DNA of 64,000 nucleotides from Acanthosoma haemorrhoidale. Lineage: Eukaryota; Arthropoda; Insecta; Hemiptera; Acanthosomatidae. Shown piece after piece: positions 11,248-23,241 of this stretch. The translations under genes were made by a program, and so were the position numbers. A model generated the notes under the pieces. That model did not search any database. It was not told the origin of the DNA and saw nothing but the letters and a program-made list of their open reading frames with translations. The stretch spans positions 118,955,827 through 119,019,826 of the forward strand of contig OV884013.1 of the NCBI GenBank assembly GCA_930367205.1, written 5' to 3'. Every line of letters starts with the position of its first letter. Positions within the stretch are counted from its first letter, which is position 1.

Positions 11248-11851
11248 TGTAACATTCATAATATTTGAGAATATCATGGCCAGGAACCCTCACATCTGGT
11301 AAGCATCTTCCCTTATGCTCCTAGGAGTGGGAATGAGATAAAAGGGCAGTCTTAGCACAACCGTCAAAAAGAGCGGACTTAGCAAGCTCCCGAATTGGCG
11401 GTCACCAACAGGAAGAGAGGAGAAGAACCAACAGCAGAAAGTAACGTTGATTGGATTACAGGAAGATCATCGATTGGGTGATATTAATATTGTTATTATT
11501 ATGAATCCATTAAAAGAAATTGAGTTCAAATTTCATGTTTTTTGTAATTAGTAGTAAATATCCTAATTTAAAAGGAATTGAATATTTTTTATATAATTAA
11601 TGTCAGCACTCTATATAATTATAATTATTTGTTATAACCATTTTATTTGAATATATTTAACAATTCCTAGTTTCTCAATTTATTAATAACTACAACATTA
11701 GCCTTGAGATCGGGCGATTCAATCGGGATAAATTCCTCAAAGACATAAAACAATTTTAAGTAAATATCTCATGACGGACCTGCCAAATTAGTTAAGGTAA
11801 ATTGATCAAATAAAGTATAAAGAGAAATGGTGAAAATTGAGGTAGGTTTCA
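11248..11851 (+). mobile_element. Solo LTR of the gag-only element family
   Basis: Begins TGTAACATTC and ends GGTTTCA. It is a diverged version of the LTRs at 25044, 27475 and 29906 read on their minus strand (604 versus 642 bases). ATAT immediately precedes and follows it, a 4-bp target duplication. No internal sequence is present, so it is a solo LTR from recombination between the two LTRs of an older insertion. Confidence 0.85.
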
Positions 11852-12927
11852 ATATATATATGCATACCCAAATTTTCTCTTTTTAAATGTAACATGTAAA
11901 TGAATAGATTAAAGAAAATAATACAAAAATTGGAATGTAATTGTATATAGTTTAAGTATAAAAAGATTCTAAGAATAAACAAGCATTAGAAATAGTATAG
12001 CAACAAACCTGAGAAAGTTGTTGTCGATAATAAAATGTTTTTGTTTGTACCAAATTGCATTTGTAATTTTAGTGTAAAAACAAATTAAAAAGTATAAAAC
12101 GTTAAATTTATTCAATATAAATAAACATTATTAAACCTAACTTATTTTATGTATTCGACGAACATTAACTTTTTTGAATAATATTGAAGAATAATACTAA
12201 TATTTATGTTTTAGTATACATAAACAATTATTTTATTGGGAGAGGATGTGAAAGCTAGAGAAATCACAATAACCTTATTTATTTGAAAGAAATCAGAAAA
12301 GGCAAAAACAAGCAATTCGCTTTTTACCATACGTTCCACTCAAATATTAGGGTTTATAACAGTTAATAGTTTTATAATTTATAAAAATTATTTTAAATGC
12401 CTAGGCAGATTTTTATTTAAATTTTGAGTGCTTCTTTAAGTATTCTTTTTGGTTTATAAGGTTCTTTTTTTTTTAATTTTTATATCGAATAATTATTTGA
12501 TTTAATAATCTGTACATAGTTAAAATCAAAGTTATGTTTGTATATTTGAACATGGTGTGATAGAATTATTTAAGAAGAACCATTTAATTGTGTAAATCAA
12601 AATTTGGTAATATATTAATTTGAGAATTTATAATTTAAACCATAAAATATTTAGTGTTCTATCATCCTACTAAATATATACTTTCTCAAGTGATGATGTC
12701 AAGATTGCATAGTAATGGACTAATAAATGGATCTTTATTGTGTTGTTTTATGACTGTTTTGCATTTATAGTGCCATTAGAACATCAATTCAATCCCACAC
12801 GCAAACATTAATGTCAAATAGCGTAAACGATTTTATTCACGGTTTTTTTCTCTACACTGACCCGTTAATGAAATCATCATTACGTATTAATTTTAAATTG
12901 AATTTCAAACCATTAATTTGTTAGCCG
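11852..12927. other. No recognisable feature
   Basis: Very AT-rich, with no ORF or repeat partner seen. Confidence 0.5.
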
Positions 12928-13023
12928 GGTCAACAATAAATAAAAAATAAAATTAGAACAATATATATATATGATAGTATATTTACTGTAATGAAATAAT
13001 CATCCTCATCCTCAACTGAACAC
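12928..13023 (+). repeat. Repeat E, first copy
   Basis: Matches 13525-13620 (gatagtatatttactgtaat, then aaataatc and catcctcaact.aacacgt). The two copies flank the mariner fragment and repeat D. Confidence 0.8.
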
Positions 13024-13320
13024 GTTATTTGAAGTCAAAGGTGTATCTCAACAAGCCCACATCCACCCGTGCATTAAAAGAGGAAATTTAGCGCTGCATC
13101 AACGAAATTCAACCACATTTATGCCAAATGGTCATGGAAAATGTCGACAAAAGAGTGCGTATGTGCCAGCAAAGTCGTGGAGGCCATTTGCCCGATATAT
13201 TATTCCATAAAAAACCTTATCATATTTACTTTATAATTCAATAAAAAAATAACAACAAAAATACTAAAAACTGTGTTTTCTATTTAAATCAAATCTTGCG
13301 TTAATTCTGGGACACCCTTT
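13024..13320 (+). mobile_element. Mariner-type element, copy 2 (3' end only)
   Basis: Carries only the last ~60 codons of the transposase (from LKSKV-type residues through RMCQQSRGGHL), the AT-rich 3' tail and the right terminal repeat (ttgcgttaattctgggacacc). The left half and left end are missing, and the left junction is with repeat E. Confidence 0.85.
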
Positions 13321-13379
13321 ATAAAACACACTTCATTTCTCTCAAAGTAACAATACAAAGATCCTGTTCATCGCAGATG

Positions 13380-13620
13380 CCATTGTCATCACGTTCCTGA
13401 GGTTTGTCATACCTCAAAGATTACAACACTCGTCTAATTTCGTTGTTAAGTTGATTAGGTAATTAAATCCTTTTTTTATGATTACTATTTTCCATAATAT
13501 GACGTTTTTTACTCACTCCGTTGGGATCAACAAGAAATAACAAATAAAATTGGAACAATATATATGATAGTATACTTACTGTAATGAAATAATCAAACTC
13601 ATCCTCAACTAAACACGTAC
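13380..13620 (+). repeat. Repeat D second copy followed by repeat E second copy
   Basis: 13380-13530 matches 7190-7335. 13525-13620 matches 12928-13023. Repeat D lying downstream of a mariner right end at both 7181 and 13320 suggests that one segment was copied together with its flank. Confidence 0.75.
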
Positions 13621-14069
13621 TTACAAATAACGGAGAGGAACAAACGGACAAATTTATAAGGTATGACGAATATAAAAAAAAAAAAATCATCTACCCATTT
13701 AAATAAATCTTTTATTTCATTCGATATTTTATAGCGTGTTTTTCATCGCTCGTCCCACTTCACTCGCTGACGTGATCAGTTTTATTTATCTGCGTCCGTG
13801 ACAAAGGAGCGAAGGTACACAGACAGTTTTTATTTCACCATAAAAAGAATAGGTCAGAGGTTGTATTTTTTTATGGAACTGTATTATGAAAACAGTATAT
13901 TTTTACATCGCCCTTGTGATATAAAGGTCATTTATAAATCCATATATTATTGGAAATGGTATCGGTTGGCCTTTCAGCTGGAAGGGAGGTTTGCATCTAT
14001 TTTTTTATTTCTTTAATCTAAATCTTTAAATAAACACATAGTATGAAGTTTATGTTTCAACTTTCCTTG
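13621..14069. other. No recognisable feature
   Basis: A 72-codon frame at 13798-14016 has no identifiable domain. Confidence 0.45.
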
Positions 14070-14918
14070 TGTAGCGACCGCTAACTGAATAAGATAAATC
14101 ACCCTATACTCTATGGTATATATATTGTAAATTAATTTAAACAAATGTAAATAACATTACCAAACGATAAATCATTGTAAATGTTGTAAAATATAAAAGA
14201 CGCAGCTGCAAATCAATTAGTTAGGGGCTGGAAACCCTCACCCAAGACCAGGTAGTAGCGACCCGGACAAGTCCTGAGTCACTACGAGAACAAAGCCACC
14301 ACATACTGGCCTGGCATTGGCCACAATAACGAGTCCCATGAGTGGGCACTATCGAAGCCAGCCCACTATATATAGACCCGGAGGTGGCCTGTAAATCATT
14401 CTCCCGACGACTCTCTAACTGATGACTTGCGGCTGCACTGATGTTCAAGACTTGGCCTTCTCATTTATGAAAACCTCTGCATCTCTCTTCCTAACCTCAC
14501 TATGTTTTAGTCCGGCCTTGTCAGACCCCGCACTCTCCTAGGGGGATTCTTTGCCTTCGCCTTGCAAAAACTTGGGAGAGACCTCTCCCTCACGGACAAT
14601 GGTAGTCCTGGTCCTACAAATTTACCGAGTAGTGTCTCCCACGGCAATCCAGTCTGCCTCTCTCCGGTTAACACGCGCCTTTGGGATCCGGACGGTTTTC
14701 GCCTACCCTCAGATACTGAGTGTGAATTCGTGGTCATTCCAAGACCACACAAACTACCTACACCACCTGCCCTATACCTCTTCTCCTGAACATAGTGCAT
14801 TGTCGGGGCACATACCTATCAGATATGGAGTCAGATAGTAAGACCGTCATAAAACGATTGTCCAGGTCATAAATCCTAATCAAGCCTCAATTCGCACCCC
14901 CCTCGTGACAACCCGGCA
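14070..14918 (+). mobile_element. Family-1 LTR (solo)
   Basis: Begins TGTAGCGACCGCTAACT and ends GACAACCCGGCA. It has the same head, middle (gcctctctccggtt, gggatccggacgg, gtgtgaattcgtggtcattc) and end as the copies at 17211 and 36221. The TG...CA termini match the 17211 copy, which has a clean 5-bp duplication. Here the flanks ccttg and cttac do not match. No internal retrotransposon sequence follows. Confidence 0.8.
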
Positions 14919-15482
14919 CTTACAATAGCTCTCAAAAATAACTAAAAAACCATAACTCATTCGGTTTCTTAAAAACATGATCAGGGGTGTTGTTGGAAGA
15001 TTAGATTTTGACGACTTTTATCGTTGAATAACCTAGACACCAAAGTCCCGTACCAGTCTGAAATCAAAGTTAGAAGCAGAGAACATTTTTTATTTTTTTA
15101 CGAGAAGAAAACATCAGTAAAATATGGCTAATTATACAATGAAGAGAAATAATTAAATCTGCTTAGAACAAAAAGTTGATAAACAAGGACCGAGAGTGGA
15201 ACAACTGAGAACAATGTTGCTCCTGTTGAAGTTCCCCGTCGACAGACGAACAAAAGTTTGACGACTGAGTTGTATAATTGGCAGGTTCGAAGTTAATAAA
15301 CATCGGCCAGCGATATAGAGTAGAACTCTACGTATAATATGTGTGCTTATACGGTACATAACGGTGAGAAAGCGACTATCAACACGCAGAATACAAATAT
15401 ATTAAATATTGTTAATAATTAGTCGTGTCCTGCTTTTATACATTTGTTATAAACATCTATTAATGGGAAAAAATGTTAACAC
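14919..15482. other. No recognisable feature
   Basis: A 68-codon minus-strand frame at 15153-15359 shows no domain. Confidence 0.45.
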
Positions 15483-15835
15483 AGCCGGAATAGTGTAGCC
15501 CCACTACCCCTCCCGCATCGATGGCAACAGACTGTCAGGGAAAAATTAGGTTATGAATTAGTACGTAAGTTAGTTTTAAGATTGATCAAAAATGTGAGCC
15601 CCACAACCTTTATTAGTCAGTTTAGTCCAGTCACGTATAATGTATATCATTATACTTGTTTATTCATTATATAATTTTTATAAAATAACAAAACCTGTAT
15701 ATAATGTAGCGATGTTACAGGAAATACAAAAATAATTTGTAAATAGATTCGCCTGAGGATCTATAATTATATATATTTATCTGTGAATTTAAAGGGGCTA
15801 TGGAAAAAAAAAAAAGCAAAAGAAAAAAAAAAGCC
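15483..15835 (+). mobile_element. Interspersed repeat C, poly(A)-tailed
   Basis: The core cccgcatcgatggcaacaga is followed by ~300 bases shared nearly throughout with the reverse complement of 22174-22502. It ends in an A-rich tail near 15807. A 3' poly(A) without LTRs points to a LINE or SINE 3' end. No RT coding is left, so the clade is unassigned. Partial relatives lie at 37650 and 57310. Confidence 0.7.
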
Positions 15836-17205
15836 GGGATAAGTTTCCTAAGCTATTCCTGTCAAATACCAGCCTTGGCTGTATGTTACTAATCCCGACT
15901 ATTTTACACAACTTACTCGTCGTCTTAGGGTGTAAGGAAAAATAACACAAACATACGCGTGCTCACAGCGAAAACACATTTTTTTACTTTATTTAAATTT
16001 TGAAACTGAGTAAGTTTTAAGGAAAAACGTTTTGAGTGCAAAGACAAAAGTAAGAGTCCACTGCAGGCTGATTTATTGAAGAAAATGTTGGACACCTGTA
16101 TTATAGAATAATTTCGAGAGGCACTGATGCTAAATTCGCCATCTTTGAGCTAGGCAGCGTTAGATGTCCTCGAGTTTACAGCATACATAGCCGTTAGCTC
16201 CAGTGGAAGAACAGAGTTTTTCTACTTACTAATAATAGTATGTGTTTCTGAACTAAAGGCTACTTAATACCTTTACAGGCATACTGACAGATGTACAAAA
16301 AACAGAATTTACTGTTAACTGTAATTGCACAACTGCTGAGTGTCGTAAGTTCCAAACTGAATGACTAATTACGTGGCTATTATAAAACAAGCTATAACAT
16401 AAGGGAGTTGTTTTGAATTTTCTCCACTTCAAAAGAAGTGGATCCATTATTACCATCATGGAAAAAAGTGTTTAATAAAATTCCATATTCATTTTGATCG
16501 TTTTAAGATAATAAAGAGAATCTGTCAAGTTTTGTTGATTTGAACCACTATAATTATTGGGGATTATTGTGGGATGGGGCAACTAAAATTGACAGTATAA
16601 ATACATATTATTCTATAACCCAGGTCAAATAGCTCAAGGTAACTGTAAATCAAAGTGTCATGATCCTCACCACACATGAGAGAACAGAATTCATATTGGG
16701 AAGATCATAACTCGTACTGGATACCTCAGCTGGATAAGCTCACAACTGGATTAAACAGCTCCAGAATCTATATCGTTCATTTTTTATTTTTCCATTGCTT
16801 GGTAATAGTTTGGTTAATAATAGAAACTCCTTCCTACTTAAAACGGAAGGAATTTTAATAGCCTGATATTCTATTGTAAATAATTCTGTTTATGCCACTG
16901 TATTGATATTTAGAATCAAACTAAATTTATCTATTAGAATCAGGGTGTTTTTTGTGAAAACTTTCGTATACCACGTTTATTTCCTGGAACAAAGCAGTCT
17001 TTGGGGCAGCTGTAAGTTAGTAGGTGTAAGTATATTTCCATTATGTGAATGAGTCCGCTCGGATAGGCAATTTTATGCAGAACAACACAGGATACCTTCC
17101 TGACATCATATGTGTTCTCTTAGATCAAATTAGGCAGTAGTGTTTATGTTAAAACAGTTATTACCTATCACTCCTTCACCTAATTGTTCCGACCATCCAT
17201 GATTG
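15836..17205. other. No recognisable feature
   Basis: AT-rich. Short frames at 16253-16459 (minus) and 16676-16858 (plus) have no motif. Confidence 0.5.
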
Positions 17206-18002
17206 CCCCATGTAACGACCGCTAACTACATAAGATAAATCACCCTATACTTTAAATTATATATATTGTAAACAAATGTAAATAACATTACCAAAATATA
17301 AACCATTGTAAATGTGGTAAACAATAAACATGCATCTGCAAGCCAATTAGTTATATGAGCTGGGGCACCAGCTGCCAGTAGCAGGTACCAAGCGACCCAA
17401 CCCGCCTAGAGACCCTTACCCAGGTCACGTATCGGTGACATATCTCTTTGTCAGAGAACAAAGAAAACCACATACTCAACTGGTATTGGGTACAATAAAA
17501 CCAGGGCTGATTGGCTACTGACGAAGCCATCTGGGTATTTAAAACCGGAGGTTTGTGGCCTGTACATCATTCTCCTGACAACTAACTGGCTCGTGGCTGC
17601 TCTGATGTAAACTCTGAAACTTGGCTTTTTCATTATGAAAACCTCTGCACCTCTCTCCTCACCTCGCTACGTTTTAGTCCGGCGTTGTCAGACTCCGCAC
17701 CTTCCTAGTGGGAATCTCTGCCTTCGTCTCGCTAAAATTAGCACCTCCTTGTGAGAGACCTCTCCCTAGTGAACAGGGGTGGTCGTGGCCCTGCTAGCTT
17801 ACCAGCAGTGTTCCCCACGGCAATCCAGTCTGCCTCTCTCCGGTTCACACTCGCCTTTGGGATCCGGACGGATTTCGCCTACCCTCAAATACCGAGTGTG
17901 AATTCGTGGTCATTCCAAGACCACACAAACTACCTACCCTATACCTCTTCTTACCAGGGCTAGGGTAACTAGGCACCCCCCTCGTGACGACCCGACACCC
18001 CA
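17206..18002 (+). mobile_element. Family-1 solo LTR with 5-bp target duplication
   Basis: The LTR is 17211-17997 (787 bp), TGTAACGACC...GACCCGACA. The 5-mer cccca occurs immediately before (17206-17210) and immediately after (17998-18002). That is a clean target-site duplication and fixes the ends of the family. A 5-bp duplication and TGT...ACA ends are typical of LTR retroelements. The missing interior shows LTR-LTR recombination. Confidence 0.92.
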
Positions 18003-19155
18003 TGTAGGAGATTACAACTAAATCTTCACATATTATGGTAAGCGATTCGTTTTAAGTTATCTAACTTTTGATAATTTTGTATTATAAAATTACTCATGCG
18101 CATCTCTCCAATCGCTTGTACAATTTCATTGTTTTATTTTTGTTATAAATTGAAATAAGTTTAGTTAAGATATTTTTTAGATTTTATTTCCGACGATTTC
18201 ATCTGTAAATAAATTATCATTGTGGCTTTGTAACATAGAATATTTTATTATGGCCAACTTTGCAATTAATAGTTCCTCAATCGTGATAACATTTAAATAC
18301 GCCCTGCAAAGAGAGGGGCTAATGAAGGCCAAATTTATAATGTCGAAGTAAATATTTAATCTGAGATGGTTAAATAGCGAAGAAAAACGAACACTTTTCA
18401 ATTTCTTTTCAGAATATTAAAAGAGAACCAGTCTTCAGATCAGATAGAGGGAAATTAATCTTTCAGAAATACTAAGATAGGGGTGGATAAAATTCTCTGT
18501 TAATAAAAACTAACAAGGAAAAAGTCGTTTCGAATCTTGGACGAAGACCGAGTAAGATGTTTAAACTTCTAAGGTAATGACGGCTGACGTTTTCGACGAG
18601 AGCAAAGCCCCTTTTTCTCTCTTTGAAGTTGAGCAGTGGTGCTTTGTAGATAGGCAACTTTTACACTTAACTTTATTCACCACGGAAATCTTATATTTTT
18701 ATGAACTAACTGCTTAGCCGAAAATCGATAAAAGGCAATTAATATCAGTTGCAACAGAACACCACTTCTTCTTTTCTATGAATTTTTACTTAAGCCATTT
18801 CTTAGGCTGTTTATTTTATTTTTTCTATGAAATTTCTTTTTATTGGTTTAGCCAAAGATATTTAAAAACAAAATGTTTTTCCTATAAAAAAGTCATGTAT
18901 AACTAACTATTAGCCACAAACAAAGTAAACAGGTAGCTTTGGGAACTGAACCCAGTTCCCAAGAGTTACTTTGCCTAAGGACTAGGGGCTTGAGAAGTCA
19001 GAGAAAAACGGCACGCCAGATTATCTTTTTTTTTTATTTCATCGTTTACAACCAAAATATTTTAGACTAGGATTTCGTATCAATAAAATCATTTTTACGA
19101 CCTCTAAGCATTAATTATACATTTCATGAGATTCTCATTGTATGGTCAAAGTTTG
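18003..19155. other. No recognisable feature apart from a hairpin
   Basis: Two short minus-strand frames (18177-18401 and 18472-18657) lack any domain. Confidence 0.5.
18939..18962. repeat. Perfect 10-bp hairpin
   Basis: ttgggaactg, a 4-base loop, then cagttcccaa. The stem is perfect. There is no T-run after it and no gene near it, so no role is assigned. Confidence 0.8.
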
Positions 19156-19290
19156 TCGTGGGGAGGAGACACCCGCTGCGGGCTAGGGTCACTATAACGG
19201 CAAGCGCCTAGAAAGAGATAAGGCAGGTCCTTAAAAGGACCTGTGGTCATTCACCCTGGCTGGCGGCCTAGTCGGCGGGCAGCCTAATTC
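19156..19290 (-). mobile_element. Fragment of the 40275-type LTR
   Basis: The reverse complement matches 40810-40960: the blocks ctagcccgc, ctctttctaggcgc, caccctg and gccgactaggccg occur in the same order. It contains a near-perfect palindrome (caggtcctt-aa-aaggacctg, 19224-19243) that is not conserved in the other copy. Confidence 0.6.
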
Positions 19291-19734
19291 GTTTTGATAC
19301 AAAATGAAATTTTTCTTTTTTTATTATAACATTCTCAACTGCTTTGTTAGCAAAATTCATTTATAATTCAATCTAAACTTTTTCTGCTTAAATTCCATCA
19401 TTAAAACTTTTCTGGGATCAAAAAAGGTTCGTTTTCAAGCTATTTCCTTTGTATATTTTCTGTTTCACGGTTGTTTTAACTTTCCATAATGCTTGATTTA
19501 TAAAGTTTTCAATTGAATGAAATAAATTGTAGGTAAATATTATTTCTTGCTACTGGGAAGAAATTTCAAAAACTAAATCCCTACATTTTTTATAATAATG
19601 CGATGAAGCCGTATGTATTCCGACTGTTCAATTAATGGTTCGCTGACATCGTATATTTATCTTAAATATAATAAGATATCGGTATTGGAACCTACATCCA
19701 GCTTAGAAACTAACGACCACGACAGCAAAAACTG
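19291..19734. other. No recognisable feature
   Basis: AT-rich DNA between two retroelement fragments. Confidence 0.45.
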
Positions 19735-20470
19735 GACATACGGAATAGAGCTATGGGGGACAGCCAAAAAGTCGAACATGAAGCTGTCCAATTAGGCTGT
19801 AGCCAGTTTCTCCATTTGACCACTATTGTATTGTCACACCTTGTGCTTGTTACAACACTAACGTTTCCTTAATTATATTATAATTGGTACAATGAATGAT
19901 CAGTTGTGCCATCACCTGACACACAATTCCTCTTTCGCATGCGAGGGAGGTGATAACGATATGAATTTGGAAGGTCTCTGGGCAGTTTGTAAATACTGTT
20001 ATACCTTACATTCTTGAACTCATCCCTTCCCAGTTCATGAAATTCCATCGAAACCTATCCGACCACCCTAATCCCATAGAACTGTCATTGCACTACACAA
20101 CTCAGCCCTATAAACCTCCTCGGAGACTAAAACGGCAGTGGCCTCGTGGCCTGCTATAAATGCGTGACAGTGGGAGTCCTGGCAATGGCCAGTTTCTTCA
20201 ATCATCAATTGAGCGTATGTGGCTCTCGCACTCTTCACCAGCCTCCACTGGCTCATATCCGGTGACGCAGCTGACGGAGGAGCGTGGGGGTCATCCCAAG
20301 ACTCCGCTTCCTCTTTCGCATGCGAAGGAGATGACAACTATGTGGATTTGGGAGGCCCCTGGGCTGTTTGTAAATAGTGCACGAATGAGCGAGTGAATGA
20401 AGTATTAGAACGTTTATCAAAATTACTTATTGCCTAATAAGACAGATTGTAATTTTAGCACAAAAAAGTT
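19735..20470 (+). mobile_element. Jockey-type LINE 3' end, rearranged
   Basis: Starts with WTYGIELWGTAKKS, the conserved block after the RT domain. It is interrupted at ~19790 by the head of repeat B and resumes near 20010 with the coding tail (LELIPSQ-type) and a full 3' UTR ending ttagcacaaaaaag. A short 3'-UTR block (tcgcatgcgagggagg) also occurs before the resumption, so part of the UTR is present twice. Confidence 0.75.
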
Positions 20471-21065
20471 GAATAATATGTGAAAGCGAGGTGCTTGGTC
20501 AATGGAGACAACTGAGCACATTATCATTGGGTCAACCTGAATTATTGACCATCACATAAATATCGCTTCTTTTTGCAGTATTTATAAATTGGACAAAATG
20601 TATTATTTTTGTTTATTTACACTTGATTGTTTTCATTCATTGGAATCTGGCAGCTTCTCGTCATCCTAAAAAAGCGAAATGTTTTCATTGAGATGAAGAT
20701 TTATAAAGTTACCGTTGCAGTTAAAGATTGACAGAGGATACAGATTACTCCTGAGAAGTTACATTAAACAGTGGCCTTCAACGGCACCGTCGTGGCTATC
20801 CACGATAAGACCTAAGGCGTTGAAGAAGAGTGACGTGCCTACGTAATGACCCGCTCCTAACTCACTCACCAAGGAGGCAAAGGTCTTACTTAGTGCACGT
20901 ATAAAGGATATTCAGTCGATCTATCACTACTTTGTATTTAATTGTACTGTGTGTGTAATTGTATTATTGAGTGCAATTGAAAAATAAATTTTATTTTTTT
21001 ATTTATATAAAGACTTTTCTTTTCTTTTTTCAAATCAAATCCTCATTGTGATAAAATTACGATCT
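19790..21065 (+). repeat. Dispersed inverted repeat, arm B
   Basis: Partner of arm A (9912-10803), in opposite orientation about 9 kb away. The ~550 bases after the LINE 3' terminus (from about 20470) have no LINE similarity, are shared with A, and end at attgaaaaataaatttta, a polyadenylation-like end. The arrangement resembles a LINE that carried a downstream genomic segment when it copied, but the shared head upstream of the LINE block shows the unit is more complex. Confidence 0.8.
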
Positions 21066-21560
21066 GCCTTATCGGGATAAGTAATTGCGTTCACAATCAC
21101 TCGCTCATTCATACAGTATTTACAAACTTCACAGAGACCTCCCAAATCCACTCAGCTGTCACCTCCGTCACATGCGAAAAAGGAAGCCACAGCGTTGATG
21201 GTCTGATAAAGAGAGTGAGAGCCACAGACGCTCAGGGCATGATTGGAGAAGATAGCCAAGACTCCCACTGTCACGTATTTATAGCAGGTCTCGAGGCCAC
21301 TGCCGTTTCAGTCTCCGAGGACGATTATAGGGATGAGTGGTGCAGTGCAATGACTGTGCTAGGGGATTAGGGTGGTTGGGTAGGTTACTATGGAATTTTA
21401 TGAACTTGGAAGGGATGAGTGCAAGAATGTAAGGTATATTAAGATCGTTATGCAGGGGTTTGTTGCTGAAGTAATAAGGGGCTTTGGCTATTGTTCACAG
21501 GACATTTTTGCTGTCCCTCATAGCTCTATTCCGTATGTCCAGATTGCCTTAAGTATAACT
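21047..21560 (-). mobile_element. Jockey-type LINE 3' end, minus strand
   Basis: Read on the minus strand: TYGIELWG-type coding tail with an internal deletion, then the 3' UTR with cgcatttatag-type and tcgcatgcg-type blocks, ending at the terminal gattgtaattttagcacaa-like sequence (here cgtaattttatcacaa). It abuts arm B. Confidence 0.75.
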
Positions 21561-22173
21561 TTGTAGATTAGTATCGACGATCTCGGATACAGGAAAGGGA
21601 ACGGAATTTAAAACCACTACTGTACAGGGCATAGAGCGATCGAGTGTAAAGGTAATGTGGGAACATAAAAACAATATTAAAAAAGAAGAAAGTGAAGTAA
21701 ACATTTTAAACAAGTTTCGGAACAAAATCTCTGCTCGAGTTGACCACCCTACACTCTTGATGAACAAGAAAGGGACACAAACAATAATGATGGAAGATGA
21801 AGTATCAAATCAGTTACAATTCAAATAAAATTGTATGAATTACAATGGAAGGATCAAAGGTTCAGTTGATTGGTAATGTCATCATTCCAGTGATAATTAT
21901 CAAGCTATATAATTCCAATGACTAAGGTAAACGGTTATGAAAAATCTCTAGAGTAGTACTTCTTTGGATAGTAGGATAAACTTTTTAATTGAGAAGTAAT
22001 CAGGGTTAATAATTACTTACCTTATATACCTTAGAGACAGAATTAATTAATTAACGCGATTTCTATTGTTGGGTCTATAAATATGTTAGTTTTTTACTAG
22101 TATTTAAATGTTTACTGTATTTATTTAGTTTGTTATGAAACTTCTGACATAGTCACTAGAGTTAGAGTTTTGT
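21561..22173. other. No recognisable feature
   Basis: AT-rich. Confidence 0.45.
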
Positions 22174-22502
22174 CCCCCCCCCCCAATAGCCTTTAAATTT
22201 ATAGATAATTATATATAATTTTAGATCCTCAGGCGAATCTATTTACAAAATATTTTTTGTATTTCCTGTAGCATCGCTACATTATATACAGGTTTTGTTA
22301 TTTTATAAAAATTATATAATGAATAATCAAGTATAATGATATACATTATACGTGACTGGACTAAACTGACTAATAAAGGTGATGGGGATATCACCTTTTT
22401 TATCAAACTTAAAACTTACTTAGGTACTAATTCTTAACCTAATTTTTCCCCGACAGTCTGTTGCCATCGATGCGGTAGGGTGGCGGGGACATAGTGTTAA
22501 AC
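22174..22502 (-). mobile_element. Interspersed repeat C, minus strand
   Basis: The reverse complement is nearly collinear with 15483-15835, including cgcatcgatggcaacagac and gaggatctaaaattatat. The 3' end is followed by a run of C on the plus strand rather than T, so the tail is altered. Confidence 0.75.
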
Positions 22503-23241
22503 ACTGGGTTGGTTAGGTTCTGCAACGAGTTAAAAAACTAGATGTGTCTCCGACGGATGAACTCACCCACCGACGGCAATCCCATTCTGGAAATGTTGGA
22601 GACATCGTCGAGGTGTACCTATAAACGTTCAGATCGATTGCATTATTTCTTTATAAGCGATCCTCCCAGAAAAATAAAAAAGCCTCTAGGGCCGACTAAG
22701 TATCTTATTTTCACATCTGGATTATACAGCGACATCTCACGAAAGCGTCCCTTAATGTACTTTATTAAAATCGTACCGCCCGAATAACCTTATCTACGTA
22801 GGCATCGATAAATAATCTGCCTTCGACAGGAAATAGCCAACCGGAAGCGAAAAGTGGCAGGATCGATTGCCGCGAAGTGTCAGCTAAATGCCATGAGGCA
22901 CAGAGCTTAGTCGACGAGGTAGAAGCGACCGCCCAAGGTGGCCCCATGGAACACGAGTCCAGTCACGCTCTCTCTTCTAAGCTCTTTTCATCCAGGATTA
23001 GAGTCCTGTGGGAAAGGGGGGGGGTGGGGAGAACACCAATTCCAATGATGGAGGGTGTACTTCCAGCTTCGATAGTCTACATCTAGGTCAACACTCCAGC
23101 CGTTCGTCCACTGCCCAATCGCTTATATTACTTTGTATTGCCTAGCCCGGAGAAGGAGGGTCAACTATCAATAGTCTGTCTCCTCGCACAATTTTAATTT
23201 ATTACAGTCCATAAGTTTTATTTATATAAAGACGAAATAAT
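22503..23241. other. Single-copy sequence without a recognised gene
   Basis: More balanced in base composition than the neighbouring DNA, with no repeat partner in the window. Open frames of 81 codons (22542-22787, plus) and 69 codons (22877-23086, plus) show no domain I know. It is a candidate for unique host sequence. Confidence 0.4.

Noticed and set aside
14507..14800. 97-codon minus-strand frame resembling the plus frame at 1354-1560
   Set aside because: The similarity is due to both lying in family-1 LTRs; it is not a conserved gene.
18939..18962. Transcription terminator
   Set aside because: The perfect hairpin has no T-run and the DNA is eukaryotic, so this is not an intrinsic terminator.
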